From contig JAAALK010000287.1 of the NCBI GenBank assembly GCA_019279435.1, positions 27,342,162 to 27,406,161 of the forward strand: 64,000 bases of DNA, given 5' to 3'. The notes beneath the pieces are model-generated. The model did not search any database, had not been told where the DNA came from, and saw only the letters and a program-made list of their open reading frames with translations. Positions 46,974 to 59,507 of this stretch are shown one piece after another. Position numbers and translations under genes: made by a program. Numbering within the stretch: position 1 is the stretch's first letter; every line of letters starts with the position of its first letter. Source of the DNA: Zizania palustris (Eukaryota > Streptophyta > Magnoliopsida > Poales > Poaceae).

Positions 46974-48463
46974 CTGGTACCGTCTGTTTTTCTGTCCTTG
47001 GTGTCATCAGCTCAAATGCCTCCATGACAACGGGATGAAGTGCAGCTGCAGGAAACAGCCAAAAAAAACACAAAGAGACGATGATCTTTAGAACACTTTA
47101 GCAAAGATTGCTCAAGGACTAACTTTGTTCACTGATGTGCGTGTGTCTGTGTTGGTGTTAGGAATTCAGAAATTAGATGCACGAGGGGTAGCAGGAGAGG
47201 TAGTTGTTCCTGACGTGAAATGTTGGTCTCCTTTTGGGTTTTCTTCTTGCATTTGGAGTGTCCATTGCAGTTGCTGTTTAGTTATCTCTGTCACGTGCAA
47301 GCTGCTTCTTCTTCCTCCGGCTGGCCTAACGCGAGCAAGGAAGGAGGAGCAGCCGCTAGTAGAGGAATGGGAACAGAAGAAGTAAAGCATTTGCTTTCGG
47401 CCGTAAAACGCAAGTGCGCTGCTGGCCGCTAATGGCTTGTCAAAGGAATAATCTTTGATGTTTTGCCTGATTCACCGCAGCATTCGATGGATTTCTCATC
47501 CATCCACACAAGATTAACGTTAGCTCGACGGAGGCATGACGCAAATCTAGCCGCCTCCTGCTCACCGTCACCCACAGGAAAAAGATAGAACGAGAAAGGG
47601 AATGAAGAAACGAAGGGCAAAAATGTCTTTTCATTTAAAAAATAAAAAACCTTTAATTACCCACTTATATACGGGTAAAAAATATATTAAGGTTAGAGTA
47701 AAAAATATATTAAGTTATATTATCTATCTGTTGTTGCTCTTATGTAAGTTTTTTCAAAGTTATTTGCATCTTTATATCATCTAATGACTAAAAATATCAT
47801 AAAAGTATATTATCAATTAAATATTAAATAAAACAAGTACACATGTAATAAGCTTAAATTTCAAAAATCGTTTAGAATATTAATCATTTTAGATTTTTTT
47901 AATCAACAACTTATTTAAACTATTAAACTTAGCTGATTTTAAGCTGAAACAAGAGATAGAGGAATTCGTTTTTTTTATTTAGTGCTAGTTTTATAAATTG
48001 AGAAGATAGTGCTAAGTAAGATGTGTTGTAAATATGAATACTAATCCTTCAAATTAAATAATATTATTTTTGGTTTGTTAGTTGTCCATCGGGTAAAGCA
48101 TGTATTATTTTATATTTTATATTTTGCTAAAAGTTTTATCTCTAGTACTATACATTGTAGCATTTTTTAAGAAATAATTTTGTTATGTGTCAATATAAGG
48201 ACATCCATAATGTGGATGAAAAGAAAGCCTTAAGCATTAAATAAAATTTTATAGCTAGCTTTACACACCGTGGAACCATACCATAAGAAAAAAATTCTAA
48301 AGTGCACCATAAGTTTAAGGTTGACCGTAAGCCTCAAGTGATAACTTTTTGTGGATCCCACCATTAGTAGGGCTCACTTTAATACTACTTTCTTTGTGTT
48401 TCTTCCATTGTGCACCCAACAATAACAAATGCTAATTTTTGATGGGTCTTACGTTAATGCTAT
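46974..48463. other. Intergenic, 3' flank of DHHC gene
   Basis: 46974-47450 is probable 3' UTR sequence. 47640-48460 is AT-rich without recognisable features. Confidence 0.5.
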
Positions 48464-48466
48464 TTA

Positions 48467-48805
48467 AGACCTGTTTGGATCCAAGGGGCTAATATAAAAT
48501 GACTAAAATTTAGTCACTTTAGAGGCTAAAGAACCAAACACCAAGAGGTAAAATATTTTAGCTCCATTAGCCCCCAATGAGAAGCTAATAGGACCTAAAA
48601 TGCTCATTTTTCCACCCCTATCCCAACCATACATGCATACATGAAAATTAAGGGGCAATAAATAGAAGGCATTGGAGTCATTTTGTATGATAATAAAGCA
48701 TCTAGCCCTTATTTTAGTGATCCAAAAAGGGGTGACTAATTAGTCACTAGTTTTAGTCACTTTGCATTAAGCCCTTGCATTAGTCTCTTAAATTCAAACG
48801 GGCCC
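48467..48805. mobile_element. Tourist-like MITE
   Basis: Imperfect inverted ends (AGACCTGTTTGGATCC and, from the other strand, GGGCCCGTTTGAATTT) flanked by TTA on both sides (48464-48466, 48806-48808). This is the 3-bp target of PIF/Harbinger-type elements. Internal 'ttagtcactttagaggctaaa' motifs are inverted. Confidence 0.7.
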
Positions 48806-48835
48806 TTAGAACATAAACATTGTAGTTGCATACTA

Positions 48836-49150
48836 AGGGGGTGTTTGGATACATGGCTAAATTTTAGGCCTCGTCACATCCAATGTTTAAAATACTATTT
48901 TGGAGTATTAAATGTAGATTATTTACAAAACTCATTTATAATCGGTGGATTATTAACGAGACGAATCTAATAAGCCTAATTACGCCATGATTTGACAATA
49001 TGATACTACAGTAAACATTTTCTAATTATGGATTAATTAGGTTTAATAAATTCGTCTCGCAAATTATCCACCAATTCTACAATTATTTTTATAATTAATT
49101 TATATTTAATGATTTAAATTAATATCAAACATATAAGACGGCCTAAAATT
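48836..49150. mobile_element. Grass MITE with 'ccatgatttgacaat' core
   Basis: Left end 'gggggtgtttggatacatggctaaattttagg', right end 'ggcctaaaatttagcc', and an interior with 'cgagacgaatct', 'ccatgatttgacaat', 'actacagtaaacattt' and 'aaattcgtctcgcaaatt'. This sequence set is very common in grass genomes as a Tourist-like MITE. Confidence 0.75.
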
Positions 49151-49847
49151 TAGCCACTATAATTATACAGTTGCTGAAATCGCGGACGCTCTGAACTCGA
49201 AAGGAAACTGAATCGAATCGAATCGAATCGCAGCAGCAGGAGCAGGCCCGGAACCGGCGCGTGTGCTTGCGTTGCGTACCCACGCCACGTCCACATATAT
49301 CAATCCACCGCTTCGCTTTCTTTCCAAGCCGCACTCGTCCCGACGACACGACGACGGAGGGAGGAGATCAGCGAGAAAAATATTGTTTTTTTGTTGCTCG
49401 TCGAGCCGCCGCCGCCGCCGCCGTCGACCCTCCTCTGCTCCATCGTCGGCGTCGTACGCATCCCTTTTACCGCCTTCTTCCTTTCTTCTTCCTCCTCCGC
49501 TGCTTCCATCCATCGCGTCGCGTCGCATTCCCTAGGACTGAAATCTGTTTTGTAGATTGATTATACAGTTGAATACTCTTCTACTGGAGTACTTAGGAGT
49601 ATTTTTTCGCTATCAGATTGGTTTCTTTACTGTAAACTAGCCTTCCCTGGCTGTTACTTTTCAATCTATATACTGGTATTAAACTTGATCGAATCTTTTC
49701 CATTCATCCCCTAGACCATGAGGGTTTCCATCTCTTCGGAGGTCTTCATAAAAAAATCCATCTTTCTCATTCATCATGCGGCCGATTTTTTCGTGCTACT
49801 GTTCCTGTTTGTTTATGATATTACCCAGCCGTTGTGTTTCTAGGGAA

Positions 49848-49982
49848 ATGCAATCGTGCGATCTGGTACATCCAATTAAAATCCAACGGTTACATATGAA
49901 ACCTAATTTTTTTTACTTTTTTTTATATATAACCGTTGGATCTTAATTAGATGCATATGATTGCACCATTTGCACGATCTTA
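49848..49982. repeat. Foldback MITE-like repeat
   Basis: The arms 'gatctggtacatccaattaa...atccaacggtta' and 'taaccgttggatcttaatta...gcacgatct' are inverted copies around a T-rich loop (49904-49927). Confidence 0.75.
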
Positions 49983-49988
49983 TCTGAA

Positions 49989-50180
49989 CTCTACATTCAT
50001 TTTGTGAACTTGATTGCAAATTCTCTGTGAATCAGCTTAGTAACTTTGCATTGTAATGGAGAGATTTGCTATTTTGATAGTCTAAATTATATCTGTACTT
50101 TGCATTCTACTTACTCTACATTCATTTTGTGAACTTAATTACAAATTCTCTGCGAACCAGCTTAGTAACTTTACAAATTC
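49989..50180. repeat. Duplicated 67-bp segment
   Basis: 'ctctacattcattttgtgaa' begins at about 49989 and again at about 50114; the copies (to 50055 and 50180) differ at a few positions. Confidence 0.8.
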
Positions 50181-50313
50181 TCCGTGTCAAAATAGCATTT
50201 TTTTCATTGTGATGTTCGGTTGTTCGTTCTACCATGAATAAATTATATCTGTACAAGCAGGCAATTAAGATTTATGATTTCTAAATATTCAGCTGTGCAT
50301 CTGCAGGGTCTGA

Positions 50314-53065
50314 ATGAGGCACGAGCTACCTAAAAGCTCCTTCAGACAAGATGGTGCAACTGCAATGGCAGGCGCCATCTTCATCGCCAACACTGCCACT
50401 AGGGACCTTTGCTTCCGCGCTAACATCTTCGGGCTTCCCATAGAGTACCAGCCTTTTGTGGACAATATCAAACAAGGGATGCCTTTGTTTCTATTTGATT
50501 ATACTGACCGCAATCTCTATGGTGTTTTTGAGGCTGCCTCTGATGGTGGACTCAATATCAACAGATCTGCATATATATCAACTGGATACTCATATCCTGC
50601 ACAGGTAACCTGTTGCTAATATATGCATTTTGTTAGGTTGAAATGCTTTTCTACTTTAGAATGTGGTCAATTATTGTTGAGAAACTGTATGTACTACTAG
50701 ATAATCGTTAAAGCATATAATATCACTTATATTGGTGTGTTGATGCTTACAGAACATGGTAAACAATCGAATGGCGAAATTTCTATAATAGTTGGTCCTT
50801 GGAGATTTTCTTTTCTTGCATTTTGATGCCACTTACTGGTCATAAATACTATGTTCAAAATTATTCATTCAATTTTGGGCTGTCATTTATCCCTAGGTCT
50901 GCTTCAAAATTGTTTGGAAGTGCAGACCACTCACAGAAGATGAGTTTTCACTTGTCATAGAGGAGAACTACTATATGCCAAAGAAGTTCTACTTTGACCT
51001 TTCCTACAAGCAGGTTTCCTAATAGTACAAAATTTGATTGGTTTACTTCATGAACCATCTGATTGCTAGGCTATAATTATGCAAGCTTATTTTCTACTTG
51101 CAGGTTGTTGAACTGTATTGGTTGTTCGATGAGAAGAGGGTCAAGCATCCTATTTGCAAAATTTCCAGGAAAGAGACACCAGAAAAAAGGAGATTGAGCC
51201 CAAATATTCATCATCTTTCTGCTGATCACGCTGATATTTTGTTGCCGTCAAGTACTCATCAAGTTGTACCACAGCCAAATGTGTTGATGCCCTTGGGAAC
51301 TAGTAAACCTTTTGGAGTTCACATTGCACCTGAGCACAACAACTATCATGGCCAGGCAGAATTACCTTATTTTGGTCGTGTGCTTTTACCGGAGGCTGCT
51401 ACAGCTGATGCCATTGCTACTGAAGTAACTACACACTGTTCTCAAACAACTAAATATCACCAATATCAGCTCTCTGCAAGTCAGTCATATTCATTACCTC
51501 TCAAGTATCCAGACAATTTGCTGCCTTCTGGATCTGTAGCTTGTGGCCCAACTTACGAACTTAAAAATTGTGCAAATCACCCGTATTTATCATCTCTTGG
51601 CTATGCAGGCAGTTTCCCTTTGTCTCCTGGATCTAAAACTCAAGATACAACTGGAGGAGGCATAAACAATATGAATTCAACTTTTACAAGTCATGTCCCT
51701 TCATATCCTCTGTTTCATTCGGCAAATCCACAAGGCAGTGCTACACACTGGAAGGATCATTATGATACAACTGGAGGAGGCATAAACAATATGAATTCAA
51801 CTTTTACAAGTCATGTCCCTTCATATCTTCTGTTTCATTCGGCAAATCCACAAGGCAGTGCTACAAACTGGAAGGATCATTATGATGCCCAATGCCGTTC
51901 TGGCCCACCTGAAGATATTTATTCACCTGAGCTTTGTCATTTTAGCAAAATAAAAGCTCTAACACCTCCTCTAGAGTTAAGCCAACTAGATATTCCAGTA
52001 TACCCTGAAATTCCTGAATCGGCAATTGATCAGCGGAAAGAAAGTTTTGCTGATGAAGACTTTGAGAATGCTCAACCAAAACATGGTTTTAATTGTAATG
52101 CTACTGTCTCTTCAGGCCTTGACAATAGCATGAGAGCCTACATGTCAGGTCATCTATACAAAGGTCCTGATATAACATCTGAAACCAAAACAACAGCTCC
52201 TGGCCAGCGTGCACAATGCAGTGTGTTTTCTCGCTTATCACTGAAGCAACCATCACTGTCTCAGGAAATTTCTGGTCCTTCGTTTAACCAATTGGTTCAT
52301 TCACTTTCTCAGAGAACCCAACAGTGGAGTAAGAAGGATAAAATAATCACGAATGACGTTTGTAAGCAGTTGGTCAGTGAGCAAGTAATAGACATACAAT
52401 GCCCTCTTTCTGAGTTGAACCAACCAGGCTTAACTGAAGAAGAAGAAATTGCAGGGCTTCCATTCCTCAACTTTAAGAGACGCGGTGAAACAAGAAACCT
52501 GGATACAAATCTTGGAAAGGAGATTAGTGGGAAAGTGAAGAGAAGAAAGCTCATTCGCCCCTCCTTTGGTGAAGATAATAATACAGCTAGTTCTGGAAAA
52601 GAGCTCCAAGATAATAATGGCTTAGAGGAGAGGAAACATAGCCATGTCGAACATGATGGAAAAAAGTTCTGTTTTGACCTAAATATGCCTGCTTCCACTG
52701 ATGATGATCTAGCAAACGAGGATGATACCACTGTCCTGTGTCCTTCTGTTGTTACCAAGATACATAGAGAGAAACCATGTGAAGCAAACAGTTGCAAACC
52801 AAACTGCTCAAATGCGACGGAAGAGATCAATAAGCAAGATCCATCCTTTGACAGTGCCACACATACCGAAAAGGTTTCACTTGATTTAAGCGTTGCAGAT
52901 TTGAATACAGCGGACGAGTTGAAACTGCAATTAAATCTTACTCCATTGCTGTCACAAGCACTTGACAAGCTGCTTAGAAGTGGGAAGCTTAACAACAACT
53001 CTGAAGAGGCTATACCAACGATCGATGGTAAAGATAGGAACACTGACTGTTTCGATGAACTCTGA
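50314..53065 (+). CDS. DCD-domain protein with EAR-like motifs
   Basis: Exons 50314-50604, 50897-51013, 51104-53065 give 789 residues. The N-terminal DCD (development and cell death) domain spans residues 18-145: AGAIFIANTATRDLCFRANIFGLP, GMPLFLFDYTDRNLYGVFEAAS, AQVCFKIVWKCRPLTEDEF. DCD proteins such as NRP and B2 act in stress, hormone and cell-death responses. The long remainder is Ser/Asn-rich and disordered. It holds a tandem 40-residue duplication (51644-51883), a basic KVKRRKLIRP patch (possible nuclear signal), FDLNMP (52673-52690, DLNxxP-type EAR motif) and LQLNL (52925-52939, LxLxL-type). EAR motifs recruit TOPLESS-type co-repressors, which would suggest a nuclear role; that is inference. 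An in-frame ATG 14 codons further on (MAGAIF) is an alternative start. Confidence 0.88.
51644..51883 (+). repeat. In-frame 120-bp tandem duplication in DCD gene
   Basis: Units 51644-51763 and 51764-51883 are nearly identical. They encode 40 residues starting DTTGGGINNMNSTFTSHVPS, with two amino-acid differences (Pro/Leu and His/Asn). Recent event. Confidence 0.97.
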
Positions 53066-53710
53066 TGAAGAAGACGCGCGCTACAAGACGTATCATGTCC
53101 AGGAGGAGTATTTTGTGCTCTGCGGTAGTCATGCCAATTAGCTTATGTCTTTATATATCTTATACTTTTTGGAAGTTAACTGCGTCGATAGTGAATCAGT
53201 TTGCACTGATCATATACCTTATCAATAGGACTACAAATGCATTCCAACGACGATGAGATGTTCTTATGTGGTAGTATGAAATCTAACTGGAGGTGCTGAT
53301 AATTGACTGTAAAATACATTCTATGCCATTTTCTTGGTTCTGTGGATGACAACTCTTATGTGCTATTGTTGAGAATGAGAAAGTACATTAGCCATATATT
53401 CTGAAACATGCAGAAACTTAGTGCTAGTTATTAGCCATGCAGAAAACAGCCTATTCTATGGCATTAATCTTTGAAGTTGTACTGTGTTATGCAATGGCTG
53501 CTCATTTTGAGAAGTACGGCAACAGAAAACACTTGTCTCTTCCACCTTTCTCGTGCGCAAGATACTAGCTGTAAGTGCCCAGGTTGGATTTTGCTTGTTG
53601 TTCTTGCTGTGAGAGCAGTGAACTTACAGTGTGAGTGAAAGAGTTTAAGAGGTGAGAGCTAGCGCTGACAGAAGCTACAATTTTTACAAGAAATAAAAGC
53701 GATTCGATCA
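53066..53710. other. Intergenic, 3' flank of DCD gene
   Basis: AT-rich 3' UTR and spacer. Nothing further seen. Confidence 0.5.
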
Positions 53711-54166
53711 TTGGTGTCAGGAGGATGGCCTGGGCAATATATAGCAGGAGATTTTAATATGATTGTCGCTGCCTCAGACAAGAACAATGCCAACATAATA
53801 AATAAAAGATTACTTAATGCATTCAGAACAACAATGAATGAAGCACAAGTAAGGGAGTTGTACCTCAGATCATTGGCAGAAGATATACTTAATTGGAGCA
53901 GCGATCAAGAACACATCCAACTTTATTTAGTTAAAATTGATAAGGTGCTCGTCAATGGCAGTTGGGAAATGGCTTATCCGGACAGCTACTTGCAAGCACT
54001 CGGCTCTTGGCGGTCAGATTATTGTCCACTCCTCCTTACTTGCGATTCGCTGCAACGTACAAGTACAACACGCAGATTCAGATTTGAGACATTCTGGACT
54101 AAACTGGATGCATGGGTTCAAGGCAGTGGTCGATCGACGAAGCATGGCAACAACCAATCTCAATAA
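53711..54166 (+). pseudogene. LINE endonuclease-domain remnant
   Basis: Residues YIAGDFNMIVAASDKNNANI, LVKIDKVLVNGSWE, LQALGSWRSDYCPLLLTCD and RFRFETFWTKLDAW match the C-terminal half of the APE-type endonuclease of plant L1-like LINEs (GDFN, D-x-H/Y-C-PL). The His of the catalytic SDH is Tyr here (SDY), and nothing of the reverse transcriptase follows. Dead fragment. Confidence 0.8.
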
Positions 54167-54671
54167 TGGACCCCTTGCTTCGTTTGTATTTAAAGCTCAA
54201 AGTTCAAACATACAACACAATATCAGTAATGGACGCATGGAGGTTGTCGATCGCTGACATGCATGAACCTAGCTATGAATTAGTTAGCTAAGTAAGTAGG
54301 TCCGATCCAGGCGTCCCAGCTGCCATCCCCAGCAGGAGCAGCTAGCTCGACCAAAGGCATGCATGCATATGTTTGGAGAGCTCAAGTACACATATTCCAA
54401 CCAATCCACACAGAACTATATAAGAGCCAGAACTGAGCTTTTATTGATATTTCAAGCACAACAAAGCAGAAGCGTACGTAACACACGATATATACGTTTT
54501 GTTTATTTATGTCCCATATCACACACATACACACACTGCACAAATATATTAACCATGGAGCATGCATGTAAACACCATGCAATGCATGCATGCCCATCAA
54601 GAGGTAATATCGGCCGGCCGGCTACTCGCTCGGACACGACGGAGCAAGGGCGCGCGGCATTCGATGTTGTT
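54167..54671. other. Intergenic, 3' flank of protease 2
   Basis: Probably includes the 3' UTR of protease 2. No gene supported. Confidence 0.5.
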
Positions 54672-56000
54672 CTACTTCTTGGTTGGGTATACGCCGTTGA
54701 CGGCGATGCCGCAGATGCCCTCCTTGGCTGCGATGTCGCGGCGCATGAGGATGTAGCCACGGTCGCCCCAGTTGGCGCCCCACGAGTTCTTGACGATCCA
54801 GTAGTGTACGCCGGCGTTCGTCTGGCCGTAGCCCACCGCCAACACGGCGTGGTTCGTTGACAGCCCGCATGGTCCGTTGTACACACCCTGCAATCCGATC
54901 AGTAAATTTATTTTATTTCGACGATGCTGCAGCTAGTGTACGTGCGCTATGCAGTGCCTGTATATGTGTGAGTGTGAGCTTGAATTACGTACACTTTTGT
55001 ACAACTGGAAGCTGCTGGTGCTGGCATCGATGATGACGGAGACGGGCTGCTTATACACGATCTGCTTCAGGTTGGCCTCGCCGGCGGGAACCCTAGCCCA
55101 GCCGTCCATCTTCACGACGGGGGTCTTGCCGGCCACCGTCCTGCAGGCATGCTTTGTGGCGTCGTAGGCCGGGTAGGACTGGTTCAGGGCGATCCCCTGC
55201 TTAATGGCGAAAACCTCGTAAACTTTGTAAGGCCACCCGCCATTGCAATCGCCGGCTCCGGAGCAGTCGAGCACCTGCTGCTCCGACAGCGTCACCAGTT
55301 TCTTCGTCGCGATCGCGTTGGCGCCCTCCGCCGCACCCACCGCCGAGAACGCCCAGCAACTCCCTAATTATATATTACGTACGTAATACTTACTAAGTTA
55401 ATTACTACTATACTACATTCTTATGTTAATTACTTAATTAATTACAGAATATTAACGTGTATATATATATATATATATATGCTACACATTAAATTAATTT
55501 AGTATAGTGACTACAGCTAGCTTACCACACGAGCCTTGGTCCTTGACAGCAGTGACCCCTCCGTGATTTCTCCAATCCCAAGCGGTGGGGACGACGCCGA
55601 CCAGTAGCTCCTCCTCCTCCGGAACGACGGAACTAATCAAGGGGACGCCGGAGTCCAGCTTGGCGCCGGTGTACTTGGCGACGAACTCGTCGAGCGTCAA
55701 GTCGGCGAACTTGTTGAGGCCGAGCTTGTAGGTCATGCTCTCGTCTTTGTTGAACTCGTTGACGTACCTGGCGTTCTCCTTGAACGCCTCGAACCTCCTC
55801 ACCTTCTCGGCGAGGTTCGGCGACGACGAGGTGTACACGTCGTTCCACCTCTCGTATAGGTTCCACATGCTCTCCTCCGACTCCAGGTCTTTCTCCGTGA
55901 ACAGGACGTCGTCGTCGTACACTTCATGCACCGCCGCCACCGCCATGGCTGCCACCAGCACAGCCAACACCCCTACTATTATTGGCTTCCTCATATCCAT
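54672..56000 (-). CDS. Papain-like cysteine protease 2 (C1A)
   Basis: Three exons 56000-55526, 55363-54993, 54887-54672 encode 353 residues. Signal peptide (PIIVGVLAVLVAAMAVAAV), I29 prodomain (MWNLYERWNDVY, FEAFKENARYVNEFNK, LGLNKFADLTLDEF), then mature enzyme from AWDWRNHGGVTAVKDQG. Active site: DQGSC-GSCWAF across intron 1, His in TNHAVLAVGYG, Asn in WIVKNSWGANWG; all intact. Ends VNGVYPTKK without KDEL. Shares its prodomain start (FTEKDLxxE) and LSEQQVLDCSGAG with protease 3, so the two are tandem relatives, but this one keeps two introns. Expected in vacuole or secretory route. Confidence 0.94.
55456..55480. repeat. (TA)n microsatellite in protease 2 intron
   Basis: TA dinucleotide run in intron 1. 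Confidence 0.9.
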
Positions 56001-56099
56001 GTGTGTTTAATTTCTTAGCTAGCTACCAATGCAAGACGATTGTAATCTTACAATGTAACTGTTGGAGCACGAGTACGTAGATCGATGCATGGAAGCGCC

Positions 56100-56106
56100 A
56101 TTTATA
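56100..56106 (-). promoter_or_regulatory. TATA box of protease 2
   Basis: TATAAAT on the minus strand, about 100 bp upstream of the ATG at 56000. Confidence 0.7.
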
Positions 56107-56311
56107 GAGCTCGACCGCGAGCTATAGCTAGCTGCTAGCTGGTGGCTGGGCAACTTAATTACACTTTTATTCGATCACTCCAATCACGACAATTATTCGA
56201 CCATTCAAACCATTATATTAAATTAGGAGTTCAAATGGTGTTTCCTAATTACCGACTAGAGGCGACTTTATATATATATTCATCGATACGTTTGCAATGC
56301 AAGCAACAGCG

Positions 56312-56313
<2 letters not shown>

Positions 56314-56367
<54 letters not shown>

Positions 56368-56508
56368 GGGAACGCTATTCTACACTAGGGGTGTAAATGT
56401 TATTCTACACCGATCATCCCAATCGTGCCCACCCCCCACCCAATCCCAACCCCTCCACTCCACGTCGGTGTAGAATAGCATTCTACACCCGTGGTGTAGA
56501 ATAGCATT

Positions 56509-56601
<93 letters not shown>

Positions 56602-56743
56602 GGGAACGCTATTCTACACTATGGGTGTAGAATGCTATTCTACACCGATCATCCCGTGCTCCCACACCCCACCCAATCGCAACCCCCTCCATTCCACGTC
56701 GGGTGTAGAATAGCATTCTACACCCGTGGTGTAGAATAACATT

Positions 56744-56789
<46 letters not shown>

Positions 56790-56957
56790 GGAACGCTATT
56801 CTACACTATGAGTGTAAATGCTATTCTACACCGATCATCCCAATCGTGCTCACCCTCCACCCAATCTCAACCCCTCCATTCCACGTCGGTGTAGAATAGC
56901 ATTCTACATCCGTGGTGTAGAATAGCATTTGTATATATATATATATATATATATATA
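56314..56957. repeat. Triple foldback-element array embedded in (TA)n
   Basis: Three copies of a unit of about 144 bp at 56367-56510, 56601-56745 and 56789-56931, all in the same orientation. They are separated and flanked by pure (TA)n runs (56314-56366, 56511-56600, 56746-56785, 56932-56957). Each unit starts GGGAACGCTATTCTACAC and ends GTGTAGAATAGCATTTG, with internal direct and inverted ATTCTACAC/GTGTAGAAT motifs. Confidence 0.9.
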
Positions 56958-57784
56958 GTTATAAATCCATGTGGACGTACGTACTAGCTAGCTACTACAT
57001 ACGTACATGCATTGTTTGCTTTCTAGCTCCTTAATTGCTCTAGATATATTATAATTGCGTAATTATATTATTTGTAATGTAGGAGGGGATTAATTTTTAA
57101 ACTCGGATCGAGGCATGACATCGGAATAATTATAAAAAAAACTCAAAAATCTAGACAAAATATATATTAGGTATTTACTATATTACAGTCGGGTGAGATT
57201 TTAATTTTTAGTACATATAGAAATTTCATCGTAGCAAAGATTTAAATATCTATTTTAATTTCTTTCAAAACTAACTCATTCCATCCCTAAACTCTTAAAT
57301 ATTCTCGAATAATCTCCATTTTCTAAATGGCATACGTGAAAACTTTCTCGAAACATTTTCATTTTTTATCATAATATATATATATATTATATAACACAAT
57401 ATCAAGTACCATATTTTTAGGCTTCAATTTAATTTTTTATAATTTAAAACCATTAAGCTCAATGTTGCCGTCAAGTGTCCACTTAGATTTTTTTAATATT
57501 TAGTTATATTTAGCGGTAAAAGATTAAAATGGACTCATGAACATAAATAGTTTTTTCTACAATTTTTGAGTCATTAATATACATGAAGTTCAAATTTGAC
57601 ATACTCGAATTAAATCCTAAAAACACACTTAATTAATTAAAAATAGCAACATCACTCAAAAAAATATGAACATTTTCCATGAATTAACACATGTTGAATT
57701 ATGACTGTAAAAAAAATTTTAAGTTCAAAACATGTTTAAAATATGATATGAACTTAAATATGATCTCACATGAAATAATGGGTA

Positions 57785-58095
57785 TTTAAGTTTTGCCGAG
57801 TGTTTTTAAACAACACTCGGAAAACCCAGCAACTTGGACACGTGTCACACCGGTTGGTTGAGCCAACATAGCAACCTTTCCGAGTGCTAGACGTGACACT
57901 CGACAAAGCCCATTTTTTTCAAAGCCATTATCACACTGTCAAGACTTGTTGTGGTGTGTTTTTTGTCAAAACGATTGCCCGGTGTATTTGACTTGGCACT
58001 CGGCAAAGATTAATTTACGCCGAGAGTAAAATTTTTGCCGAGTTATCGACAAAATACACTCGGCAAACCCTGAGGCACTCGGCAAACTCTCTGTT
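57785..58095. mobile_element. CACTA-type subterminal repeat fragment
   Basis: Repeated direct and inverted GCCGAGTG / CACTCGGC (with GGCAAA extension), the common grass CACTA subterminal motif. Neither CACTA terminus is visible, so it is a fragment. Confidence 0.7.
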
Positions 58096-58351
58096 TCCAA
58101 TATTGATGCAGGTAAATCAATTGGTTCATTGGCATTAAAGTTGAGGAAATTAGCACACATCACTGGTACACAACACGTCATTAGTATTGGTTGAAAACTC
58201 TCAGTCTCAATTTTCAATCCGATACTGTCCATTCGGGACTAAAGGAGTGACACATTAATACCAATCATTTAACCGACGCTCATATACCCATTTAGTCTTG
58301 GCTGGAGAACCCAACGAACCGATCGAGACTAATTCTTTTAACTTTTCAGTT

Positions 58352-58782
58352 GGTACTAAATAAATAATTTTTAATTGTTGTTTATTGTTATCTTAGTTAA
58401 CTAGTAAAAATTAGCATTATTTTAATTTTAATATTACGCTAAATTCTCATGTGACGATAGATAACCGGTGAAGTTTAATTTATTTTTTCTGTCCGTCAAG
58501 ATGTATGCGGGCAAGCAATCAACAAATTAATTATCTTAGTAGTGGTAGGTTCAACTGCTTGATTACAGATTTATTTTCTCTCTCTCTTTGGGCGGTATAT
58601 ATATATACATATACACGAGGAGCGCTATTCTACACACCACGTGTGTAGAATAGCTATTCTACACCGATTATTTTTAGTAGTAGATTTTTTCAGTAAAATA
58701 GTAATTGAGTACTATTTTTTTCTCAGTAGTAGATTTCTCAGTAGAAAAAAATCTACTACTGAAAGTAGTCGGTGTAGAATAG

Positions 58783-58820
<38 letters not shown>

Positions 58821-59507
58821 ATTTGCACGATCGATCGATATGATGCCGTTCTCGTTTGGGTCAAACTCAATTAATTGATTGCTCGACGCACGGAATGCAT
58901 CTCGCATATTTCTCATATTTAAAATACTAGTCAGAGGCCTGTGCTTTGCAACAGAATCTTATTTTATAATAGTTTTTTTATTTCGCGCAAAATACATAAA
59001 TTAAAAGACTGAAATATAAATACAATTTTCTTTTTCTAGTTTTTTATTTTCTTTTTTATTATTTTTCTTTTTTCTTTTTTTCTTTTCCTCTTTTCTTCTC
59101 ACGCAATGAAACTGCTTGTGTGCATGCGGGGCACGTGCGGTTGCGCAGGGGGCGGGGCATCACGTTGAGGCGTTGAGCGCACGTAGGTGGGGGCGGTTGC
59201 ACGATTGCACTGGTTTTTTTAGGGTATAAGTTTTGATTGGTTTTTTATAGGAAGTGAGAACGGGGAAGGAAGTCTGCGGACGGACGAGTAAGTCCCCGCT
59301 TTAATATAGTTAAGATATGTATGGACCAATACCATTTAAACATCCCGTCGAACGTAATAATATAATGTATGTACTCATCATGTATATATATACCGTGTCA
59401 CATACCATCACTACTTGCGTTAACGTATATATGCATCTAACTAACCATGCATATGCATGACTCGAGTATAAGTATATATATACACAAGACAAAGCCATGC
59501 ATGATTT
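58352..59507. repeat. Duplicated upstream block, copy 1
   Basis: 58352-58590 matches 62996-63258, and 59341-59507 matches 63611-63803, in the same order and orientation. Both blocks lie on the promoter side of a minus-strand protease gene. Confidence 0.8.
58615..58784. repeat. Diverged relative of the foldback element
   Basis: Ends AGCGCTATTCTACAC and GTCGGTGTAGAATAG, as in the 56.3-56.9 kb units. The interior is replaced by a different inverted repeat (TAGTAGTAGATTTTTTC with AAAAAATCTACTACTG). Followed by (TA)n at 58785-58818. Confidence 0.75.

Larger units (their letters stand above)
49151..50313. other. 5' region of DCD gene (leader exon and intron)
   Basis: 49160-49550 is GC-rich with CGCCGC runs and CT-rich tracts and is probably the promoter and untranslated first exon; a donor is plausible near 49510-49560. 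49560-50306 would be the leader intron, ending at 'ctgcag' (50301-50306). The intron contains the foldback repeat and duplicated segment listed separately. Confidence 0.5.

Noticed and set aside
49261..49560. Overlapping Arg/Pro/Ser-rich ORFs on both strands
   Set aside because: GC- and CT-rich probable untranslated leader of the DCD gene; no frame is preferred.
54363..54860. 165-residue + strand ORF
   Set aside because: Its conserved-looking part is the antisense of protease 2 exon 3.
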